15,000 nucleotides of DNA from Cryptococcus deneoformans JEC21 (Eukaryota; Basidiomycota; Tremellomycetes; Tremellales; Cryptococcaceae). The position numbers were made by a program, and so were the translations under genes. The notes below the pieces were generated by a model that did no database searches, had not been told where the DNA came from, and saw only the letters and a program-made list of their open reading frames with translations. Of this stretch, positions 8,326-15,000 are shown piece after piece. The stretch is taken from the NCBI RefSeq assembly GCF_000091045.1, contig NC_006679.1, positions 1-15,000 of the forward strand, written 5' to 3'. Within the stretch, counting starts at the first letter, position 1, and every line of letters begins with the position of its first letter.

Positions 8326-8666
8326 AAACTGGATGGAAAGATTGTCTTATATCATCAAGGTACTATGGTTTATCTACCGCGCCGCAATTTCATTCTAGCA
8401 GATGCAAACCACTTCAGATAAATGAGACCATTCTAACTAACAATGTCTAACTCTCACTGGGTCTCACTATGTGCCGTCCTCCGAACTGAGTTTTTAATGA
8501 AGATGATGGGATGGAAAAGAAAATGAAAGCGAGCGGAGTATGAGAGGCAATCGAAAGCGAAGAACGGATAGCGGTGAACCTATACAGTAGTTAGCACTGA
8601 CTGACTACCAGTGAAGAAATAAAATCACCATGCTGACGATAGGAAGGACTGCGATTCATGAGTGTT

Positions 8667-8818
8667 TTATCTTGTTAGGTGGATAAACATCGACTTCGCT
8701 GCAAACTCCCCTCCGTCCAACATCGTATACCCTCCATCGCTAGCTTTGCTTTCCATTGCTTGGTCCCTCTCGCTTCCTTGTGCTTGAAATGGCGTGCTGG
8801 TTTGACAGATTTCGGCCG
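8667..8818 (-). other. Orphan exon-like segment (doubtful)
   Basis: On the minus strand a splice-acceptor-like stretch (a CTGA branch-like site, then TTTCAG at 8824-8819) is followed by 152 bases open to a TAA at 8669-8667. The encoded tail includes DGGYTMLDGGEFAAKSMF, which looks protein-like rather than random, but I do not recognise it and see no convincing upstream exon. It may be a gene remnant or chance. Confidence 0.2.
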
Positions 8819-9335
8819 CTGAAATGATTTTTTCAGTCGTTTTTCTCTCGCAAGGAATTTGAAAACTTTTTGTACTCTATAAGGAGGAATAAATCAGCAG
8901 ATCCGACCCAAAATAATCCATATGGATAAGGACACTGTGGAGATCAACGCAACCTTGACTATCTTCCCCGATGCTTGTATACTTTTATGTCTATGGTATG
9001 TCAAAGGTGTGTTTCACCATGCAAACGTGAACTGAATATCATTAATAGGAGAAGCGGTCGCTAGTCATATGACCAATGTGTATCAACATTTTACCATACA
9101 TAACTGCATAGCATTAGTACCTTTTGATAGAGGGAAAAGTAAATTAAACTTAGTTGTATGCATGCAGAACGATAAAAGTAATACCTCGCGAAATCCACAC
9201 CATAGCGTGTTGAAAAGGCTATGCGGGTTCTCTGGGGGAGTTCGTCGGGAAATTTGGCTATGTGAAATTCGGCGAAAAACACCCCTGTTTCCAACAACTC
9301 ACTTTGAGAAATTTTATTCTGTATTTCGGTGAGAT

Positions 9336-9370
9336 AAAGATACGATTGGATATAGAAGCATCGTATCTTT
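9336..9370. repeat. Perfect 11-bp inverted repeat (hairpin)
   Basis: AAAGATACGAT at 9336-9346 is exactly complementary to ATCGTATCTTT at 9360-9370, with a 13-base spacer. It lies in an intergenic stretch about 310 bases beyond the PUB gene's stop. Possible roles are an RNA hairpin in a 3' UTR, a dyad for a DNA-binding protein, or a tiny element footprint. Nothing identifies which. Confidence 0.6.
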
Positions 9371-9682
9371 TACCATGATGTCCATCGGGCACCATAATAA
9401 CGCGTTGAAGATGGAAAGGGTCGGAAAGGAGCTGGCGCGAGGGTGCCGCTGTAGTTTGGTCCCATAAACAGCGTGCCCTCCAAACGTAGGCTTTTCATCA
9501 AACGTTAATCTGTTGTTGCCCACGACTTCGCATCAATTTTGTAATCATGTAGATCAAGGTACTGGCTACGTTGTTCATCAACAGTATAAGTCTATTTCAA
9601 CAAATGAACATTTACACAACATTTCAACGGTCGTTATTCTCAATCACTCTTATCAAACATGATTACGTGTAAGCATATACTC

Positions 9683-10932
9683 TTAATCACCCAACCTCCT
9701 TCCTTCCCCAAAGAAAGTTTCCCCATATGTTGGAGGATAATCGTCATCCTCACTATACTCATCCTCAACAGTGTTGCGCCTATAGTCTCTATCATTCCTG
9801 ACCACAGCATTTGCCATCTCCCTCCGCCTCTCATCATCCCTATCGACCACTTCCTCGGCCTCTTCGGCTTCCCCTCTCTCCCTTCTCTCCCTCTTAGCCT
9901 GCTCTTTGGTTTCTCGAGCTTGTCGTTCCCTCTCTGCCCGGATCTTTACAGATTCACGATCGGCTTCAATTTCGCGGAGTGCTTGAGCTCGGCGGGCGGC
10001 CTCTTCTTGGTTGTAATTGAGGAGCGATTGCGATGAGAGGTTCACTCTTTCTTTGAGAGATGTTAACTAGAATATTAATACACGAGGTTAGAGGGAATTT
10101 GGGAAGAGATCTGGTGAAAGTAGACGTACGTGGCCTTGAAGTATTTCTGCACCAATCTTGAGCTCGTGTGTCGACCGAAGTGTCTTCTCAAACACGTATA
10201 TCTTGACGAAATCGACTGTCTTCGTCCGAAAGCCGAGCTATTCGAAGAATAGTATCAGTTTCCGAACAAACAGATAGCATAAGTAGTGGTAGCAAGAACC
10301 CCTGGATAAGATGGGCACTGTGGATTGCGAAAGGGTGACAAACGGCCAAGAACGGAGAACTGGGGGCTTGCAGTCTTTGGGGGGAGAGAGACATCACTTA
10401 CAGCAATGATATAGTCATGGCCACCTTTCACCGACAAAACCTTCTTCTGCAACATGCCATTGGTGGCCTTGATAGTTCGGTACTTAGGATCATCGCTCGA
10501 AAGAATATTGTTAGCAATCTTCAATAATGTCTAGAAATGTCCTTGATTAGCACCTCCCTTAAACAATAGACATCGGCTGCGTCTCATGTCAAGGATTAAA
10601 CCAACCTCAACAGCTTCCGCACTTTCTTTATAGCCATTATCCCTAACGATCCCGCGATCCAACAATTTCCCAAACTTCAGTTTCAGTTCCCTCTCCTCTT
10701 TATCCGTGAAGGTAGGTCTTGGACTCGCCCTTGAACCGGGGGGTGAGAAAGGGGTCTGTTCGGCGACAGTGCTTCCATTATTCGTTGCGGCTTGAGGAGC
10801 GGCGCCACTGACGCCGGGGTTTGAGGCGTGAGCGGATGAACTGTCGTATGAAGGTGGCGGGTTAAGTCGTGCTTGGACAGCGGCAAGAGCCGCTTCTCTT
10901 ACACTAAGCCTAGGCTGGGATGAAGCGCTCAT
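9683..10932 (-). CDS. PUB-domain protein with charged coiled-coil C-terminus (four exons)
   Basis: Joining 10932-10606, 10530-10402, 10237-10130 and 10066-9683 gives 315 aa. All exons are in phase 0, with donors GTTGGT, GTAAGT and GTACGT and TAG acceptors. Residues about 1-65 are Ala/Ser/Pro-rich and probably disordered. A PUB (PUG) domain spans roughly 70-170, with the signature DPKYRTIKATN, then a hydrophobic segment and GFRTKTVDFVKIYVF. PUB domains in PNGase, UBXN6 and HOIP bind the C-terminal tail of the p97/Cdc48 ATPase, so a cytosolic Cdc48-cofactor or protein quality-control role is likely. The C-terminal third is Glu/Arg-rich (REIEADRESVKIRAERERQ) and predicted coiled coil, ending in an acidic EDEYSEDDDYPPTYGE tail. 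No transglutaminase or UBX domain is visible, so it is not PNGase. The second intron (10401-10238) is unusually long for this gene. It faces the next gene head to head. Confidence 0.88.
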
Positions 10933-11166
10933 ATACGACTATAGGTGATGAATTAAGGTGACTGAAAGGAGGAAAAAACGAGGTGGAAGTAGTGTTTTAG
11001 GTTCAGCTGACGATGAGGCTTCGAGGACGATCTCGTCACTCAGAGACAGCACGTGCCTGAGGCGCAGGCCTATACGTTATCACCGGCAGGATCAACTTTA
11101 TGTCAAATAGGCATGTCGGTAATCGGACTGTTTGTTTCGGTCGCCGCCTGGACTTTTCCGTTTCCA

Positions 11167-11370
11167 CCCCTGCCCAATCTGGTATCGCAGTCGCCGGGGC
11201 CCCTTTATCTGACGTAATCATTTGATCAGCGCGCCGAATAATCTAAGTCCCCCCTGTCACTTAACGCCCCTATTCTTCGTTCCCGTACGCCCGGACCAGT
11301 AGTTCAGGATCATCAATTGTTGTCCTCTTTTTCATCTTTCTTCTCTTCTTTTCCATCTAAATACTCCCCT
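11167..11370 (+). promoter_or_regulatory. Cluster of five CCCCT (STRE-like) motifs
   Basis: CCCCT occurs at 11167-11171, 11200-11204, 11251-11255, 11267-11271 and 11366-11370, all on the plus strand, ending 55 bases before the ATG at 11425. AGGGG/CCCCT is the Msn2/4-type stress response element core of ascomycete yeasts. Whether the same logic holds in Cryptococcus is inference. Chance would give less than one copy in this span. Confidence 0.4.
11210..11217. promoter_or_regulatory. TGACGTAA, second candidate bZIP site
   Basis: Same 8-mer as at 7396-7403, here extended to the near-palindrome TGACGTAATCA. It sits 208 bases before the start codon of the low-complexity gene. Confidence 0.35.
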
Positions 11371-11424
11371 TAAAAAATCTATATCTTTTTCCCTACCACG
11401 TATATTCACAGTCAAACTAACAAC

Positions 11425-12859
11425 ATGGATTATCTCAAAAAGATGGCTACGGAGCAGCTCGAGAACGCCCGTAAGTACTCAAGGAGCTGAAACGCTTCTA
11501 CTTCGGGTTGATGTGGCCTCTCCCGATGATCGGTAGCTGATTTCTTTGGTGCTCTTTGTGTAATTAGTCAACGGTGGCCAGAACAACCAGCAGCAAGGTA
11601 ATAACAACGACTCTTATGGCAACAACCACCAAGGCAGCCTCAACGACAACAATCAGCAGCAGTATGGTGGAAACCAGAACCAGGGCTATGGCCAACAGTC
11701 TGGTGGATATGGCCAACAGTCTGGTGGATATGGCCAACAGTCTGGTGGATACGGTCAACAGTCTGGTAGTTACGGCCAGCAAGAGAACTACGGCGGTCAG
11801 AACCAGGGTTACGGTCAGACTGGTGGATCCGAGTACAACCGTCCTCACGGTCAAGGCGGTGCGTCCTCCGGGAACTCTGGTTTTCCCAACAGTAAGTCCA
11901 AGTCCTTCTCTTGCATCTCCCTCTAAATCTTCTCTCGTTTATTGAATTTAATTCCTCTTATAGTCGACTCTAACACCGCCGTCAGCGCTGCCAACCAGCA
12001 CAACTCTAATGGTAACGAGAACTCGTCCCTCTTCAGCTCTGCCCTGTCTTTCATCGGCAACATGAACAAAAATGACACCGATATTGATGAGGGAAAGGTT
12101 CAGAGGGATCACCAGCAGGCGTATGGCCAAGGTAACACTAGCGGAATGACTTCCAGCTCCCTCGGAGCGTAAGTCCTTTTTTGTCCTGCTTCATTTCAGT
12201 CTGGCGTTGGCGTTGGCGATGAAGATGGTGAGGGTGGTTGAGCAAGGCTTCTGAAAGGAAACGAAATCGTGCTGACCTTTACGGCTTGATAGTGCCGCTG
12301 CTATGCAAGCCCTCAAGTCTTTCACCTCTGGCGGTGCTGACACTTCCAGCAACAAGCAAGGCGGCGGTGACATGCAGTCCAAGGTCCGTTTCTTCTTCAT
12401 TCCCTTACCTGCCAACCTTGCGACCTCTTCTCTCCTCTCAAAAAGCCTTTTGAACAGGAAGCTGACTAATGCGACTAGATTATGGGTATGGCCATGTCTG
12501 AAGCTGCCAAGCTTTTTGACTCTTCTGGAGGCAACGTCCAAGGCAACAAGCAGGACGCTGTCACCTCTGCTGGTCAGGTCATCATGAAGATGATGCTCAA
12601 GAGTCAGGTTTCCGGCGTAGGTATCCCTTTTTCAATCCCCAGACCACTTTTACTCCCTTAAAACATCTCCATATACGATATAAGGCTAATGTCATGACTG
12701 TAGATGATTGGTGGCTCTAACTCTGGCGGTCTTTCCGGTCTTGCAAATATGGTAAGTTTTTTTTTTTTCTCTCCATCTCTTTATACCACCTTACTCTTGT
12801 GATAAATGAAGCTGAGCTCGCGTTCCTTTTGATACTAGGCCTCCAAGTTCCTTAACTAA
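11425..12859 (+). CDS. Gln/Gly/Tyr-rich protein with FUS-like repeat and DUF7721-type C-terminal region (seven exons)
   Basis: Exons 11425-11470, 11568-11891, 11964-12168, 12293-12383, 12479-12616, 12704-12751 and 12839-12859 join to 290 aa, frame-consistent throughout. After the N-terminal helix MDYLKKMATEQLENA comes a low-complexity segment (about residues 18-123) rich in Gln, Asn, Gly, Ser and Tyr, with tandem GQQSGGY heptads. The second half is helical and Ala/Ser-rich: SSLFSSALSFIGNM, then AAAMQALKSF, then MAMSEAAKLFD, then QVIMKMMLKSQ, and a short SKFLN end. This matches my recollection of fungal proteins annotated DUF7721 or 'beta-flanking protein', whose function is not established. 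The YGQQS-type region suggests condensate or prion-like behaviour. The upstream CCCCT cluster suggests stress induction. No signal peptide is seen. Intron 4 has an unusual GTCCGT donor. Confidence 0.88.
11690..11773 (+). repeat. Tandem 21-bp repeat encoding GQQSGGY heptads
   Basis: Four head-to-tail 21-base units start at 11690, 11711, 11732 and 11753. The first two are identical, the third ends TAC instead of TAT, and the fourth reads GQQSGSY. A degenerate fifth unit (GQQENY) follows. The near-identity at DNA level suggests recent slippage expansion and possible length variation between strains. The peptide resembles the SYGQQS motifs of FUS-family proteins. Confidence 0.9.
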
Positions 12860-13921
12860 GCTACCTCATGGAATCAGTGGAAGGGAATGGAAGATTGATA
12901 TGAAGATTTATGGTGAAGTTGATGTTAAGTTTATACGTTTCGCTATGACACGGTATGACAAAATCAATCTCCTATTCCTTTCTTGGTTGATAAAATATTG
13001 GACATCGCGCAGCAGCTAATCCGTATTCTGGATCTATTTCCAAACGGCAATGCCACTTCTCTCTACAAGTGCGACACACTCAATGGTTCGCAAAAGAAAC
13101 GGTAGGAAGGTCTCGATAAATAACTTCAATCTACTCTCAAGACGAGAGGAGAACAGAGCTGTAAATAGATCGTGCCTTCCATTAAACTTGAATCAATATC
13201 TCTCATGGAGCAATCCCAAAGAGGAAGGAAGATGAGCAAGCAAGGACATTATAAGAGAAGCAAGGTGACGTATACAAATGTTATGGAGGGCCGATAGGGG
13301 GTGTCGGCGGGGCCTGTTTCCCTCCCTTCCTCCCCTCTTCCTTCCACGGCGACCACGTCTACAGTACACGTTATATATAATGGAATCTGTTGCATGACTA
13401 GACTTCAAGTGTTTTAGACCTTTTCGTCTGGCCCCTCCCCTCCTTTTAGGCCCTTTATTTAATCATCGCTTGATCGTCTAAAGGAAGGAAGAACGACTCT
13501 AACACAGGGGCATTGATGGATGGCCAACCAGTCATCAAGAAACATATATTAGCAGTCACATGGATAGTGGGATGTTAGGTACTGTAAATAGGATGTGGGA
13601 AGTTGTTTGTTTACCCAATAGGAGCTTATGCCCCATTGCCAGGTAGTAACCCTAATCATCGCACTGGATTGCCCTTACAATATAGCAGGAGTATAACTGT
13701 TGCGAAATTGTTTGCATTTGGTGTACTATAAAATGCTGTCTACTTACATCCATAAAATGCTGTCTTCTTACATCCAAATCTAAATCTAAATCTCTGTGAT
13801 CCCTATACTCACCCATTGTCTTTCACTTCTTCCAACCCCTTCAATCCCTATCTACTACTCCATGAACCCCCGTTTTACCCCATCCCATCTAAATACTTCT
13901 TCTTTCTCCCTCTCGATCCTC
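12860..13921. other. Convergent 3' region between low-complexity gene and MFS gene
   Basis: This 1.06 kb stretch separates two facing stop codons and shows no convincing gene on either strand. It contains UGUAAAUA-type motifs (13160-13167 and 13583-13590, plus strand), purine/pyrimidine-skewed tracts around 13310-13340, a 24-base tandem duplication and an AAATCT triplet (13728-13793). Most is probably 3' UTR or spacer. Confidence 0.5.
13728..13793. repeat. 24-bp tandem duplication followed by (AAATCT)3
   Basis: Two adjoining 24-base units at 13728-13751 and 13752-13775 start ATAAAATGCTGTCT and end CTTACATCC, differing at one base (A versus T at the fifteenth position). Three perfect AAATCT hexamers follow at 13776-13793. 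On the minus strand this lies about 130-195 bases beyond the MFS stop codon, so it may be in that gene's 3' UTR. Confidence 0.85.
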
Positions 13922-13948
13922 TCAGTTTTCCTTCTCCCTCTCGATCCT
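13904..13948. repeat. 17-bp direct repeat straddling the MFS stop codon
   Basis: TTCTCCCTCTCGATCCT occurs at 13904-13920 and again at 13932-13948, 28 bases apart. The right copy encodes the RIEREKE end of the MFS protein and the left copy lies just past its stop (13924-13922). The C-terminal tail may therefore have been shaped by a small duplication. Confidence 0.7.
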
Positions 13949-15000
13949 TTCTCTCTCCTCGCGCATTAAAATTTTGGAATACTTGGAGTGGGCACGGATG
14001 ACAGTACCTTTGTAGAAGGCAATAAAAGGTACCGTGGCAAGAATGAGGGCGACAACACCCCATGTGAAGATTGTCCATCGGGGTGTTATAGCGATGTACA
14101 TCTTTTTTTATGAGCGACGCCAGCGACGAAGTAGAATAAGAGAAGGACGTACTTTGACAGTGAACATTGAAAACGCACCTCCAAATGCGTTTCGGAGGAA
14201 ACTTTGGGCTGCTATGGCGGAAGAGGCGTATGAGCCGTAACATTCTGACAGACTAGCAGATAATAATCAATAATCAGGTGGGGGGCACGTGGAGAAATCA
14301 GACTTACTACACGAAAGCACTGATGTAAATAGTCAAACAGCTGGCAATAATGATGACGATCCCAATACAAGGCACCAGCCAATAAATGCTCTGAAGACTT
14401 GTGAACCCGAACAAGAAACAACCCAAAGGAAAAGTTATTCCGGCGACCATTGGGGCGTAAAGTCGAGCTTCGACACCGTCCAAATGGAAACGACGACGGT
14501 AGATTGCGTCCTGGACAAAATTAGCAAAGAAGCCGATAAGAGCGCCAATCACGATGGAGAGGTAGATGAGGCCGATTTGATTGGTGGAGAAACCGTAGAT
14601 ATTTCTAAACACATAAGGGAGACCGCCGATTTGGATGTATAAAACTCCCCACTGTCGCCAGAAAGTTTGGTCAGCCTTTTTTAAGTAGAGGCGGGCGTGC
14701 GGTAATGAATTGCAGAAAAGGAATGACGCACAGCGATAGACATCCAAAGAGCAAAGAAAGCAACAACTGGTTCAACGATGAGGAAGGCTACGCAGTGATT
14801 TGACATCAATAACGATCTGCAGGAGTCAAAAGGAGGGAAAGGTACATACTGAATGGTCTGAGGGCACTCGTGCGCATAGCTTCCCATAATCCAATCCTAT
14901 TCATTTCACTCCTAGCTGTGAACCTGCCTATTACCCCGTCTGGAGCTTGGAAGAGATTATGATAGCCTTTTTCATGGTTGTCTCCAGATTGGTGCTCCTT
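13922..15000 (-). CDS. MFS transporter, C-terminal half (partial, runs off window)
   Basis: Five exons are visible on the minus strand: beyond 15000-14850, 14787-14732, 14651-14308, 14252-14153 and 14101-13922, joining in frame to 276 aa. Donors are GTATGT, GTGCGT, GTAAGT and GTACGT, and all acceptors end in AG. A hydrophilic central loop (ending EAMRTSALRPF) is followed by six membrane segments: EPVVAFFALWMSIA; GLIYLSIVIGALIGFF; APMVAGITFPLGCFLF; WLVPCIGIVIIIASCLTIYI; the SYASSAIAAQSFLRN helix; and TIFTWGVVALILATVPFIAF. This is the second bundle of a twelve-helix, DHA1-type fungal transporter. The CYGSYASSAIAAQSFLRN stretch is typical of helix 11 in multidrug/polyamine-type members. The tail SKYSKILMREERER is basic and cytosolic. 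It would be a proton-coupled membrane exporter; the substrate cannot be read from this half. The N-terminal six helices lie outside the window. Confidence 0.88.

Larger units (their letters stand above)
8326..9682. other. Gene-poor region between DJ-1 gene and PUB-domain gene
   Basis: About 1.36 kb with no convincing gene. It includes the 3' flanks of two convergent genes. Contents noted separately are an orphan exon-like segment on the minus strand (8667-8818) and a perfect 11-bp hairpin (9336-9370). An 87-codon ATG frame at 9069-9332 (+) has no recognisable domain and is not called. Confidence 0.5.
10933..11424. promoter_or_regulatory. Divergent promoter between PUB gene and low-complexity gene
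   Basis: This 492-base region drives two outward genes. It holds the palindrome GCACGTGC (11049-11056, an E-box-type CACGTG core), TGACGTAA (11210-11217), five CCCCT motifs (11167, 11200, 11251, 11267 and 11366) and a pyrimidine-rich CT tract from about 11320 to 11400 before the right-hand ATG. CT-rich leaders are common upstream of strongly expressed fungal genes. Factor identities are inferred. Confidence 0.6.

Noticed and set aside
9069..9332. 87-codon plus-strand ATG frame
   Set aside because: Composition is unremarkable, there is no domain, promoter or splice signal, and it lies in AT-rich spacer DNA.
9659..10036. Plus-strand hydrophobic 125-codon frame resembling a membrane protein
   Set aside because: It is the antisense of the Glu/Arg-rich last exon of the PUB gene; hydrophobicity is a by-product of reading charged codons backwards.
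11690..11773. CRISPR-like direct repeats
   Set aside because: The repeats are contiguous with no spacers, encode a heptapeptide in frame, and the genome is fungal.
11564..11854. Minus-strand frame with a repeated LLAISTR-type peptide
   Set aside because: It is the antisense shadow of the GQQSGGY repeat; the exon/intron model on the plus strand explains the region.
14289..14642. Plus-strand 117-codon acidic frame
   Set aside because: It is antisense to the main MFS exon, which has clear membrane helices and matching splice sites.

Overview
The window starts at a chromosome end of a basidiomycete yeast, most likely the Cryptococcus neoformans/gattii complex or a close relative in Tremellales. 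The reasons are: (1) the first 52 bases are uniform CCCCCTAA repeats, the C-rich strand of the TTAGGGGG telomere known from Cryptococcus; (2) a CRE-clade non-LTR retrotransposon ORF of the Cnl1 type, known from Cryptococcus chromosome ends, abuts them; (3) the inward genes carry many 50-165 nt introns with GTRNGT donors, CTRAY-like branch points and YAG acceptors. Exon boundaries given here were worked out by hand from splice motifs and reading-frame continuity, without RNA evidence.

Layout, telomere to interior. 1-52: telomere. 53 to about 2740: 5'-truncated Cnl1-like retrotransposon with a long intact reverse transcriptase/restriction-like endonuclease frame. 2772-4804 (+): an unrecognised subtelomeric gene, best explained as three exons (642 aa), with a PD-(D/E)XK-like core, a Gly/Ser/Pro linker and an acidic tail. 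4805-5745: no gene seen. 5746-7201 (-): a heavily decayed Gfo/Idh/MocA-type oxidoreductase (dihydrodiol/xylose dehydrogenase-like) with several stops and frameshifts. 7567-8325 (+): an intact intronless DJ-1/PfpI (Hsp31-like) gene. 8326-9682: gene-poor, with one perfect hairpin and one orphan exon-like piece. 9683-10932 (-): a four-exon PUB-domain gene (315 aa). 11425-12859 (+): a seven-exon gene (290 aa) with a FUS-like GQQSGGY repeat and a conserved helical C-terminal half (DUF7721/'beta-flanking protein' type). 12860-13921: shared 3' region of two convergent genes, with small tandem repeats. 13922 to beyond 15000 (-): C-terminal half of an MFS transporter, five exons visible.

The genes do not form a pathway. 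The picture is a gradient from telomere to interior: telomere and retroelement, then a lineage-specific gene, a dead metabolic gene, an intronless gene that may have been acquired, and finally intron-rich core-type genes. The two divergent promoter regions (7202-7566 and 10933-11424) both carry TGACGTAA, and the second also has five CCCCT stress-type motifs, so stress control of the DJ-1 and low-complexity genes is a reasonable inference.
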